DNA from: Tolypothrix bouteillei VB521301
GTDB taxonomy: Bacteria; Cyanobacteriota; Cyanobacteriia; Cyanobacteriales; Nostocaceae
Assembly (NCBI RefSeq): GCF_000760695.4
Contig: NZ_JHEG04000001.1
Location: 1,644,717 to 1,708,716 of the forward strand
Reading direction: 5' to 3'
DNA: 64,000 nt
Positions 43,871-52,209 of the stretch are shown piece by piece; positions within the stretch are counted from its first letter, which is position 1; each line of letters starts with the position of its first letter. Under the pieces are notes generated by a model. That model had not been told where the DNA came from, did no database searches, and saw nothing but the letters and a program-made list of their open reading frames with translations. A program made the position numbers and the translations under genes.

Positions 43871-44416
43871 TTGAAAAATTCTCTGAAATTATTATTGATT
43901 ATACCACTAGCCTTTCTTTTTATTAGATGTGTTGATTTATATTCTCCCGGTGAGGAATTACAGCATGAAAAAGTAGCAGAAAAGTCTATTCTATTTATGA
44001 TTAAAACTCAAGAAGCCTACTTCTTAAAACACAATTTTTTTTAAAAAATTACTGATAAATCTGCAAAATCTCAATCCAATTTTTTATTTTCTAGAACTGA
44101 AAAATGTTATGGGTATTATACGAAGAGTACTACTGAAATTCCTTTGAAAATATCTACTTATGGTATTTACAGCTACGCAAGGCAGGAAGCATGTGGTGGT
44201 AATTGGGGTATAACACTTAGCTCCTATGTTGGCGCTGTCTTTGTTGTTCCTACGGCTATGAATAAACAAATGAAAATGCTGAGTATTATCTGTAAAGGTC
44301 CCGCTCCAGGATATGCACCTCTAAATTATCGACCTGATTATATAAATGGCATAATAGATTGCCCCCCCGACACCACGAAAGTGTATTTCAAAGGTGCAAC
44401 TAATTCTGCAAATTAA
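43871..44416 (+). pseudogene. Type IV pilin-like (GspH/PulG-like) exported protein with two frameshifts
   Basis: From TTG 43871 the frame reads KNSLKLLLIIPLAFLFIRCV (a membrane leader) up to EELQHEKVAEK. After a run of A (about 43980) the coding switches frame to FMIKTQEAYFLKHNF, which resembles the N-R-A-Q-Q-A-Y-F-L-E-N segment of cyanobacterial pilin-like proteins. After a T/A run (about 44040) it returns to the first frame: GYYTKSTTEIPLKIS, CGGNWGITLSSYVGAVFVV, MLSIICKGPAPGYAP to the stop at 44416. Two homopolymer shifts break the gene; either it is decayed or the runs carry sequencing errors. Confidence 0.55.
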
Positions 44417-44557
44417 TAGTAATCTAGCAATAGCTGGAGTTTAGACTAGTTGGAGAACTGGATAACTCCATATCAAAAATGGATAAAATTCTGGCAGATG
44501 AGCTGCAACTGCACTGATAACTTCATCTTCTCTCTCAATCAAATATTCATAAAAAAT

Positions 44558-44980
44558 TTAGAGTCGCTTGCCCATACTCACCACATCATCTATTTTGAAA
44601 CCAAGCCGCTTATAAAACTCAATAACGCCTGTATTAGAAGTACGTATTGATAAGTTGATTTTAGGACAATTTAACTCTAAAAGTTTTGAAGTTGCTTGTT
44701 CTACCATATACCGACCAATACCTTGTCGTTGATACTTTGGTGCTACAGCTAAGTAGTTGAGCCAACCACGATGACCCTCATATCCCGCCATAACGGTAGC
44801 AACAATTTGAGAACCAATCAAACCAACAAGGAACAACTCTGGCTGTACTTGTAACTTGAGCCAAATGTCCCGTTTCGGGTCATTCCAGGGAACTACTAAA
44901 CAACACTCATGCCACAACTCGATAACTTGTTCCTCATCCTGCTCCTGATATGGTCTGACAATGAATTCGCTGTTTTTCAT
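44558..44980 (-). CDS. GNAT-family acetyltransferase
   Basis: A 140-aa GNAT: FIVRPYQEQDEEQVIELWHEC at the start, LNYLAVAPKYQRQGIGRYMV (motif A with the R/Q-x-x-G-I-G acetyl-CoA loop), and NTGVIEFYKRLGFKIDDVVS (motif B). It resembles the YpeA-type enzymes. Substrate unknown. Complete and single. Confidence 0.88.
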   Translation of the reverse strand: MKNSEFIVRPYQEQDEEQVIELWHECCLVVPWNDPKRDIWLKLQVQPELFLVGLIGSQIVATVMAGYEGHRGWLNYLAVAPKYQRQGIGRYMVEQATSKLLELNCPKINLSIRTSNTGVIEFYKRLGFKIDDVVSMGKRL

Positions 44981-45110
44981 TTTTATCCTTGAGCAGCAAG
45001 TGTATTCAGAAAAGCTTTAGTGTCTATTTTTACACTCATTCTTCTAAACTAAGCAAGCGATCGCAGAATTTCTGTATCAGTCGGAGTCTTATACAAGAGC
45101 AGCATTACAT

Positions 45111-45184
45111 TATAGCAGTTCGTGTAGGAGTTACAAACACTTCTTCCTTGTCTCCCTTATTCGGACTCAAATAAGATTGCTATA
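45111..45184. repeat. Small interspersed element, copy B (TATAGCAGT...GATTGCTATA)
   Basis: 74 bp with imperfect terminal repeats TATAGCAGTTC and AGATTGCTATA and an interior CTTCTTCCTTGTCTCCCTTATTCGGA. Copies are at 17716 and 49022. Its right end supplies the stop codon of the exported-protein gene at 45180. Confidence 0.65.
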
Positions 45185-45488
45185 GATGGGAATTAACATT
45201 ATTGATATGGTTATAGGTATCGTTTTGCAGAATCTTAGCTTGGTTAACAAGTTCAAAATTGCTAATCGTATTTCCATTAAATACCACCGAGTCCAACCGG
45301 ATATCTCGTGTAGGGTCGTTTAACAAATTACTTGTAGGGTCATTAATTGGACTAGCGGTGACATTAGTTTTAAACGAAAACGGAATGAATGATGCTGCCA
45401 TAACAGGTATTGTTGCTACCCAGGAAGCTATTGAAACAAAAGCCGTTGTCGTTGCGATCGAGATTGTCCTTGCAAAGATAGTTTTCAT
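45180..45488 (-). CDS. Exported protein, probably C-terminally truncated surface protein
   Basis: A 102-aa frame with a signal peptide (residues 1-32, ending PVMAASF), then FIPFSFKTNVTASPINDPTS, DIRLDSVVFNGNTISNFELV and NQAKILQND. This resembles the start of cyanobacterial exosortase-dependent surface proteins (XDD-type), which are about 300 aa long; that match is from memory. The stop TAG comes from the terminal CTATA of a small interspersed element, so the gene was probably cut short by its insertion. Confidence 0.55.
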   Translation of the reverse strand: MKTIFARTISIATTTAFVSIASWVATIPVMAASFIPFSFKTNVTASPINDPTSNLLNDPTRDIRLDSVVFNGNTISNFELVNQAKILQNDTYNHINNVNSHL

Positions 45489-45547
45489 GCGTGTGATACC
45501 TTGTCTGTGAGGGATTTTATCAAGTCAACTTTTTTTGCTGCAAGACG

Positions 45548-46822
45548 TTAGTTGATATACTTTTTGTCAAGAGCATAGCTATCTGGTGCCAAACCCGCAG
45601 CAAATCGCAGAGAATGGTGTAAAGACTCTCCATTGAGGGTTGTGAAGATTGTGAGAGCGAGCAAAGAAAAACCAAGGGTCAGTAAAAAAATACCTTGATA
45701 CCCTAAGTGTCGGGCAAACGCACCAAAGACAGGTCCAGCAATGGCAAGCCCTACATCAAAACCACCTACACATAGAGAAAACACCCGTCCTCTTTCTTGA
45801 GGATGCGAACGGTCAGAAATGAGAGCTAGCATCAAGGGAATTAATGTTCCACCACCAGCACCTTCAAAAAAACCTGCTAGTAAAAAGGTGAGAGTATTTT
45901 GTGCTTGAGAAAGTAACACTGTTCCTAAAATGTAACAAACTAAACTGACTGTAATAAATAATCCCCGACCGTAGCGATCGGAACCATAGCCTGTGAACCA
46001 GCGCAGTCCGAAACTGGATACAGCTGTGGCTGCATAAAACCATCCAACACTTAAGTTGAATTCAGTTTCTTTAAGGTATAAAGGGATAAATGTTGTGACT
46101 GCTCCATGAATTAAACCTATTAGTAGCAATACAAAAGTGGGAATTCGGATACGAGGACTATCTAGTAATTTCCAAAACTGATTTTTTGGGTTATCAATTG
46201 AAATATGAGGAGATGTAAAATCTGTATTTTGTTTCTCTTTTTGATAAAGAATTGAAGGTTCTTTGATTCGGCTAGCAAATAGAAAACCCAGTAACCCCAG
46301 TCCAACGGAAAAGAGAAATAAGGGAGTATAACCTACTTGTTCTTGAAGAAAACTACCAATAACAGGTCCAATACTCATACCAATTGGATTGCTCAAACTC
46401 ATATAACCAATGACCTGACCTCGTTGATGCACGGGTGACCAATCCACAATGAGAGTATTATTCCCAGGAGCATAACAAGCAAGACTAATTCCATGGAATG
46501 CTCTGATTGGGAGCAATAGCAGAATTGAGTTAATAAAATAGCCTAGAGGTGATAGGGCTGCGATCGCTAAACCCATCAGCACAACTATCTTGCGACTGCG
46601 TCGGTCTGCTAAATTTCCCAACCACGGACGGCTCAAAATTAGCCCGAGAGCAAACGTTCCCATTACAAAACCGACTTGTTGTGGTGTACCTCCTATATCC
46701 CTAATGTAAAGAGGCAAAGTAGCTATTAAAGAACTGTGACTAGCCCAAAATAAGATACCTACTATAAAGAGTAATAAAAGGTTTTGACGTTGCTGTGAGT
46801 TGAGAGTACTAAAAACTGTCAT
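45548..46822 (-). CDS. MFS transporter
   Basis: A 424-aa 12-helix protein. SHSSLIATLPLYIRDIGGTPQ in helix 1 and SRPWLGNLADRRSRKIVVLMG (motif A) place it in the drug/metabolite exporter-like MFS group (YfcJ/bacillibactin-exporter-like). GRVFSLCVGGFDVGLAIAGP is in the second half. It lies between sulfur-related genes, but the substrate cannot be inferred. Confidence 0.85.
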   Translation of the reverse strand: MTVFSTLNSQQRQNLLLLFIVGILFWASHSSLIATLPLYIRDIGGTPQQVGFVMGTFALGLILSRPWLGNLADRRSRKIVVLMGLAIAALSPLGYFINSILLLLPIRAFHGISLACYAPGNNTLIVDWSPVHQRGQVIGYMSLSNPIGMSIGPVIGSFLQEQVGYTPLFLFSVGLGLLGFLFASRIKEPSILYQKEKQNTDFTSPHISIDNPKNQFWKLLDSPRIRIPTFVLLLIGLIHGAVTTFIPLYLKETEFNLSVGWFYAATAVSSFGLRWFTGYGSDRYGRGLFITVSLVCYILGTVLLSQAQNTLTFLLAGFFEGAGGGTLIPLMLALISDRSHPQERGRVFSLCVGGFDVGLAIAGPVFGAFARHLGYQGIFLLTLGFSLLALTIFTTLNGESLHHSLRFAAGLAPDSYALDKKYIN

Positions 46823-46940
46823 TTATCACTTGGCATTGGTAAAGGTTTTAGTGGTATTGGCATATGGTTCCGCTAATTTTCGGTGACTTGCTGATTAGAA
46901 GATACCCGAACAGTTTTTGGTGATGGCTCAAAGTTTCACA

Positions 46941-47102
46941 GATCCCCCTAAATCCCCCTTAAAAAGGGGGACTTTAAGATTTTATTCCCCCCAATTCATC
47001 GGCTACGGTAATGTACAGATCTCTAGAAAAGAGATGAAACATCGTGAAAAGGGAGAATTGGAATTAAGTTCCTCCCTTTTTTAAGGGGGGTTAGGGGGGA
47101 TC
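46941..47102. repeat. GATCCCCC MITE (about 162 bp)
   Basis: The ends GATCCCCCTAAATCCCCCTT and, inverted, GATCCCCCCTAACCCCCCTT are near-perfect terminal repeats; a further A/G-rich AAAAAGGGGG block follows each. The interior GAGATGAAACATCGTGAAAA is shared with 24150-24225. No ORF. This repeat type is very common in filamentous cyanobacteria. Confidence 0.75.
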
Positions 47103-47197
47103 GAAACCGCTTTTAATGCACTTTAGAAGACTTGTACGTACACCGCAGCAGCCACCAAAGTTAGATACATCTTTATGCTTATAACCACACACTTTTT

Positions 47198-48253
47198 TCA
47201 CGCTACAAGCTGCAAATGTTTGACTCGCGGCATAATTTCCTCCGCAAATCGGTTCATCTCCCTTGAAAAAGGGTGGAATTGCAGCATGAAAGTCTCGATA
47301 CCTATCTCAACAAAAGCTGAAATTCTCTCTGCAACTGTGTCATAACTGCCAACAAGCCCTGCAGCGGTTCCACCATTACCCCCAACAGCAGGATTTTTCG
47401 CAAAAATTTGGAACATAACTGCTTCGGGGTCAATTCCTTTGGTTAGGTTCAGTCGGTAATGTTCTTCCTGCTTTTGAAGCGCCATTAATCTGTCAAACTC
47501 AGCTTTTGCTTCTTCCTCAGTTGGTCGAGCAATCACAAACCCTGATAAACCAAAACGTAATGGCTTTGGTAAGTTTCGCGATCGCCTTAGAACTCCTTTA
47601 ATGAACTTGCGAACATCTTCAATGGGTTGACCGTTGATAAAATACGTGTCTGCTTCTTGAGCAGCTAATATCTGTGCTGCATCCGATGCTCCTCCAAGAT
47701 AAACACGGGGATGAGGTTTGGCAATCGGAGCAGGTCGGAGGCTCAAATCTTGAATTTTAAAGTACTCGCCCTGAAAGTTAACTCTTTCTCCACTCCACAA
47801 CAACTTAACAACTCGCAGCCACTCGGTTGAATAACGATAGCGTTCATCATGGGGTGGAAAAGGAATGTTTGTACGTTCCATTTCCGGACGATACCAAGCA
47901 CTGACCAAATTTATGGCAAAACGTCCGTGACTGATAGCATCTATACCTAATGCCATCTTTGCTAAAACGGCGGGATGGAAAAGCAAAGGCTTGATTGCAG
48001 CAATAATTTCTATTTTGTCAGTCGCGTCAGCTAAAGCTGCGGCGGCTGTCCAAGTTTCAAGCTGATCTAAATCCAAGCTTCGAGGATTGGCAATATGCTG
48101 AGCTACTAAGGTTGTGGCAAATCCGAGGCGTTCCGCTTCAAGGACAAGGGAACGAGTGCGATCGTAACTGGCGTTGATTGGTTCATCAGGGCTATTAAGT
48201 GGTCCAAAATTACCACCCACAGGTGCCCAAATACCATAGCGAGGTTCTGACAT
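47198..48253 (-). CDS. LLM-class monooxygenase, SfnG/SsuD-like
   Basis: A 351-aa FMN-dependent enzyme: YGIWAPVGGNFGPLNSPDEP at the start, LVAQHIANPRS, HGRFAINLVSAWYRPEMERT, then PHDERYRYSTEWLRVVKLLW, and HPRVYLGGASDAA. The AINLVSAW and HDERYRY motifs are those of SfnG (dimethylsulfone monooxygenase) and SsuD (alkanesulfonate monooxygenase). It would release sulfite or sulfinate from a sulfone or sulfonate using FMNH2. The flavin reductase at 49273 is a possible partner. Confidence 0.87.
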   Translation of the reverse strand: MSEPRYGIWAPVGGNFGPLNSPDEPINASYDRTRSLVLEAERLGFATTLVAQHIANPRSLDLDQLETWTAAAALADATDKIEIIAAIKPLLFHPAVLAKMALGIDAISHGRFAINLVSAWYRPEMERTNIPFPPHDERYRYSTEWLRVVKLLWSGERVNFQGEYFKIQDLSLRPAPIAKPHPRVYLGGASDAAQILAAQEADTYFINGQPIEDVRKFIKGVLRRSRNLPKPLRFGLSGFVIARPTEEEAKAEFDRLMALQKQEEHYRLNLTKGIDPEAVMFQIFAKNPAVGGNGGTAAGLVGSYDTVAERISAFVEIGIETFMLQFHPFSREMNRFAEEIMPRVKHLQLVA

Positions 48254-48264
48254 AAGATTTATGG

Positions 48265-48470
48265 AATGCTAATGGCTAATTGCTAATAGCTAATAGCTAA
48301 TGGAAGACTGGTGAGTCTAGTGCTGGAAAAGGGTTTCTCGCGCCCAGGGGACTGGTGAGTCTAGCGCTGCAGGCGAGTTTCCCGCGCCCTAGGGACTGGC
48401 GTATAGCCCTTGCGGGCATAGCTTCGCATTGCGTAGCGTCTCCGCTACTGTGATACAAGGGAGGGCTAAT
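48265..48470. repeat. Heptamer array and dispersed GACTGGTGAGTCTAG / GCGTATAGCC repeats
   Basis: TAATGGC/TAATAGC heptamers (48268-48301) are followed by two copies of GACTGGTGAGTCTAG...CGCGCCC and a GGCGTATAGCC...GCATTGCGTAGCG block, ending GATACAAGGGAGGGC. The same order of blocks reappears at 51010-51180. Confidence 0.65.
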
Positions 48471-49272
48471 GTGACTATTAGCAATCAGGAAAAAACAAAG
48501 TTTTATCGTTTTTAGTAATTGTACGATAAATCGATAAAATTATCGTATTATAAATTTGTTAAGATATCGCACATATTACTAGAAAAATCAAGAGATGCTT
48601 GATATCATGTTTGATTAAATAATTAATTGACATTACAGCAATTTCAGATCGATAAACTATATCTGGTAGGTGATGTTCTCGCTCACCCTCTCATCACTAT
48701 TGGTGGGAACTCTCATACCACAAGAGAACAGTGGGCTCTGGATTTTGAAAACTTCTGTCAATCTCAGGCAAAGGCTAATTACCCCTAATGTCCACACTGA
48801 TAGCTTCTTTAAAACTTCTCTTCCATTAACCGAGCGCGAGATTTTTGCTTGACTTGCGCGGTGTTTGTAGCTCAGCCTACCTAACTTTGCAATCGGTAAT
48901 CCAAGCGATCGCTTCTGGAATTGGCTGTTGCTGCTTAAGAAGAATTGGCAAAACTGAGCATAGCGATTTCTTGTTCTTAAAAGACTCTAAACTTATGGGA
49001 TTACTATCTTGTATGCCAATATATAGCAGTCCGTGTAGGAGTTACAATCACCTCTCCCTTGTCTCCCTTGTCCCCCTTGTTCGGATCTCAAATAGGATTG
49101 CTATACTTGCTCGAATTCCTAAGTTCTTTAAGAAGTCAAGAATTTAGCACGCTATATATTAACGTAAGATTATAAGTTATTCTTGCTTCTTCTTTTGGTC
49201 ATCAAAACCGATAATTTTCTGTAGAAATGCTCTATTTCTCGTGAATTTATAACTGCTTAAAGGAAAACGTCA
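48471..49272. other. 800-bp spacer with small interspersed element, copy C (49022-49105)
   Basis: The only structured part is an 84-bp element with TATAGCAGTCC and GGATTGCTATA ends and the CTTGTCTCCCTTGTCCCCC interior, the best-preserved copy of the family. Open frames here lack ribosome-binding sites and recognisable products. It contains the promoter of the flavin reductase gene. Confidence 0.5.
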
Positions 49273-49914
49273 ATGATTATAGACCCATCTCAAATCGATC
49301 CAAGAACAGGTTATCAATTACTTATTGGCTCAGTTGTTCCCCGACCGATCGCGTGGGTTTCTACTGTTGCTAGAGATGGTACATACAACCTTGCGCCTTT
49401 CAGTTTCTTCATGGGCGTAACAGCCAATCCACCAACTTTGGCTATTTCTTGCGGTCACCGACGTGGTGTGGGAAAAAAGGACACATTGGTCAATGCAGAG
49501 TCGTCTGGGGAATTGGTGATTAATGTCGTTGTTGAAGAAGTAGAGCAACAAATGAACATTTCCAGTGCGGAATTTCCACCAGAGGTAGATGAGTTCAAAG
49601 AGGCGGGGCTCACACCAATTCCCTCAGTAAAGGTGCGTCCGCCCCGAGTCGCTGAGTCACCCATTAATATAGAGTGTCAGCTCAAGCAAGTGGTATACGT
49701 TGGAAACGAAGGCAGTCAGTCTGGTTTAATTATTGCTGAAGCACTCCTGTGGCACATTCGTGACGATCTACTAACTCCGCAAAACACAATAGATGTGTCT
49801 AAACTACACGCAATTGGACGTTTGTCGGGAAACTGGTACAGTCATACTCGAGATTTGTATGAAATTGCTCGTCCAACCGATCGGTCTTCTAATATTCAAT
49901 CGGGTAGCAGTTGA
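49273..49914 (+). CDS. Flavin reductase-like FMN-binding protein
   Basis: A 213-aa split-barrel flavoprotein: YQLLIGSVVPRPIAWVSTVA, then YNLAPFSFFMGVTANPPTLA and KKDTLVNAESSGELVINVV. These are the FMN-binding segments of the flavin reductase-like (DIM6/NTAB) family. It probably supplies FMNH2 to the flavin monooxygenases of this region, or acts as an oxidoreductase itself. AGGAAA precedes the ATG. It is the first gene before the amino-acid ABC operon (52-bp gap). Confidence 0.85.
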   Translation: MIIDPSQIDPRTGYQLLIGSVVPRPIAWVSTVARDGTYNLAPFSFFMGVTANPPTLAISCGHRRGVGKKDTLVNAESSGELVINVVVEEVEQQMNISSAEFPPEVDEFKEAGLTPIPSVKVRPPRVAESPINIECQLKQVVYVGNEGSQSGLIIAEALLWHIRDDLLTPQNTIDVSKLHAIGRLSGNWYSHTRDLYEIARPTDRSSNIQSGSS

Positions 49915-49966
49915 AGGATTACAAAAACCATAGATTTTAAGTTCTGCATTTGTATAGATAAGGAAA

Positions 49967-51010
49967 ATGAGAATGCGTAATTGGCGGTTATTACTATTAG
50001 CTACCTTACCCCTAGTTCTATCACTTAATGCCTGTGCTGGAGCATCAGGAGGAAATAGTGCAAGCCGATTAGAGACAATTAAAAATCGTGGAAAGTTGAT
50101 ATGTGGTGTTAGTGGAGGATTACCGGGTTTTAGTTATGTCAAACCTAATGGCGAATATGCTGGAATAGATGTAGATGTATGTCGTGCGATCGCCGCCGCA
50201 CTTTTTGACGATCCAAAAAAAGTAGAGTTCCGCAACTTAAACACCAAAGAACGCTTTACCGCTTTACAAACTGGTGAAGTAGATATCCTCAGCCGCAACA
50301 CAACATGGACAATTAGCCGAGATACCTCTGTTGGGTTGGAATTCGCACCCGTTGTTTTTTACGACGGTCAAGGAATCATGGTGAAAAAAAGTAGTAACGT
50401 TAAAAAACTAGAAGAACTCAAAGGAAAATCTATCTGCACTCAAACAGGAACGACCAACGAACAGAACCTATCCGATCAAATGCGTCAGAGAGGCGTTAAC
50501 TATAAGCCTCTTGTCTTTGAAGACGTTAACACAGCCTTTGCTGCTTATGAGCAAGGTCGTTGCGAAGCTGTGACTGCGGATCGTTCTGGGTTGGTTTCTC
50601 GCCGCGCTATTATGAAAAACCCAAACGACCACGTTGTTTTAGATATCGTTATGTCTAAAGAACCCTTAGCACCGGCTGTTGTGAATGGGGATTCCAAGTG
50701 GTCTGATGTTGTGAAATGGACTGTATTTGCTTTAATTAATGCGGAGGAGTTAGGAGTTAATTCTCAAAATGTTAGCCAACTAGCGACTAGCACCAACCCA
50801 GAAGTAAAGCGTTTGCTAGGTACAGAAGGCGATCTTGGTAAAGGGGCTGGTTTAACAAATGATTTTGTGACACGTATTGTTAAGCATGTAGGTAACTATG
50901 GAGAAGTTTACGAGCGTAATTTAGGCAAGAATTCTGAATTAAAATTAGATAGAGGTCCAAACAAACTTTGGAACCAAGGCGGTATTCTCTATGCACCTCC
51001 ATTTCGTTAA
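49967..51010 (+). CDS. Amino-acid ABC transporter substrate-binding protein (AapJ/BztA/NatF-like)
   Basis: A 347-aa lipoprotein-type binding protein; the signal peptide ends LSLNACAG, a lipobox. LETIKNRGKLICGVSGGLPG, YAGIDVDVCRAIAAALF and NLNTKERFTALQTGEVDIL define the polar amino-acid family 3. KGKSICTQTGTTNEQNLSD follows. It would deliver general L-amino acids to the permeases that follow. In Anabaena the NatFGH-BgtA system for acidic and neutral polar amino acids has this composition. AAGGA precedes the start. Confidence 0.88.
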   Translation: MRMRNWRLLLLATLPLVLSLNACAGASGGNSASRLETIKNRGKLICGVSGGLPGFSYVKPNGEYAGIDVDVCRAIAAALFDDPKKVEFRNLNTKERFTALQTGEVDILSRNTTWTISRDTSVGLEFAPVVFYDGQGIMVKKSSNVKKLEELKGKSICTQTGTTNEQNLSDQMRQRGVNYKPLVFEDVNTAFAAYEQGRCEAVTADRSGLVSRRAIMKNPNDHVVLDIVMSKEPLAPAVVNGDSKWSDVVKWTVFALINAEELGVNSQNVSQLATSTNPEVKRLLGTEGDLGKGAGLTNDFVTRIVKHVGNYGEVYERNLGKNSELKLDRGPNKLWNQGGILYAPPFR

Positions 51011-51290
51011 TTATTTAGCTAATAGCTAATGGCTAATAGCTAATGGCTAATGGCTAATTGTGAATTCAGAGACAGTAAGCGGGTTTCCTGCGCCCCGGAG
51101 ACTAGTGTATAGCCGTGCGGCATAGCTTGGCATCGCGGAGCGGAGACGCTCCTAAGATACAAGGGAGGGCCAGTAGCTAAATAGTGAATAGCTATTAGTA
51201 CAACAAGAATAAACAATTAGCAATTAGCAATCAGCCATTAGCCATTAACCATTAGCCATTAGCCATTAGCCATTAGCTATTAGCAATCAC
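51011..51290. repeat. Inverted heptamer arrays around a dispersed repeat, inside the transporter operon
   Basis: TAATAGC/TAATGGC heptamers run 51018-51060, a GTGTATAGCCGTGCGGCATAG-type block and GATACAAGGGAGGGC fill the middle, and heptamers in the opposite orientation (CATTAGC/TATTAGC) run 51225-51286 up to the next start codon. The two arrays could pair into a long stem between the binding-protein and permease genes. No clear ribosome-binding site is left before the permease ATG. Confidence 0.7.
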
Positions 51291-51291
51291 C

Positions 51292-52209
51292 ATGACTCCA
51301 TTTTGGCGCGATAAACGATTTTGGCCCATTGCCGGTCAGTTAGTAGCCGTATTCACAATTGCCATTGTAGTTGCAATACTTTGGCACAATTTGACTTACA
51401 ACTTACAAAGGTTGGGCATTCAATTAGGGTTTGATTTCTTACAGTCACAAGCTTCTTTTGATATTGGTGAAACTCCAATTTCTTACCAGCCTTCTGACTC
51501 CTACAGTCGTGCTCTACTGGTTGGATTGCTAAATTCTTTACGAGTTGTCATTATTGGTATTATTGCAGCAACAATTGTAGGTATAACCGTAGGGGTAGGA
51601 AGGCTATCAGATAATTGGTTGGTACGAAAGCTAGCTCTTGTCTATGTAGAAATTTTACGCAACACTCCCCTACTTTTACAATTGTTCTTCTGGTATTTTG
51701 CTGTTTTTCTCAGCTTGCCAAAAACTGAAACTCAAATTTCTTTGTTTGGTTTGCTAAACATCAGCAACCAAGGGATCGCACTACCTTTTGGAATACATTT
51801 TTCTCCAGAATTATCCGCTTTGATTTTGGGATTAACACTTTATTCTGCTGCGTTTATAGCAGAAATTGTCAGAGCCGGAATTCTCTCGGTACCAAAAGGA
51901 CAATGGGAAGCAGCAAGATCGTTGGGTTTAAAACCGAGCTTGGTTATGCGGTTGGTAATTTTTCCTCAAGCTTTGCGGCTGATTATACCACCACTGACAA
52001 GTCAGTACTTAAATATAGCCAAAAACTCTAGTTTGGCGATCGCAATTGGCTACGCGGATATTTACTTTGTTGCTTCTACAACTTTTAACCAAACAGGTAG
52101 AGCAGTGGAAGTTATGCTTTTAATCATGGTAACTTATCTCACAATGAGCCTCATTATTTCCCTGATAATGAATTTCTTTAACCGTAAGGTGCAATTGAAG
52201 GAGCGATGA
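51292..52209 (+). CDS. Amino-acid ABC transporter permease 1 (AapQ/BztB/NatG-like)
   Basis: A 305-aa membrane protein with the HisM-type permease domain: LLVGLLNSLRVVIIGIIAAT, VEILRNTPLLLQLFFWYFAV and the EAA loop ARSLGLKPSLVMRLVIFPQA, where the ATPase docks. The N-terminal helix and a long periplasmic loop (residues 35-75) are typical of the AapQ/NatG subgroup. It overlaps the next permease by 4 bp, so translation is coupled. Confidence 0.88.
   Translation: MTPFWRDKRFWPIAGQLVAVFTIAIVVAILWHNLTYNLQRLGIQLGFDFLQSQASFDIGETPISYQPSDSYSRALLVGLLNSLRVVIIGIIAATIVGITVGVGRLSDNWLVRKLALVYVEILRNTPLLLQLFFWYFAVFLSLPKTETQISLFGLLNISNQGIALPFGIHFSPELSALILGLTLYSAAFIAEIVRAGILSVPKGQWEAARSLGLKPSLVMRLVIFPQALRLIIPPLTSQYLNIAKNSSLAIAIGYADIYFVASTTFNQTGRAVEVMLLIMVTYLTMSLIISLIMNFFNRKVQLKER

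Noticed and set aside
48670..49147. Two plus-strand ORFs of 60-100 codons upstream of the flavin reductase gene
   Set aside because: They run through an interspersed element and have no ribosome-binding site or known product.
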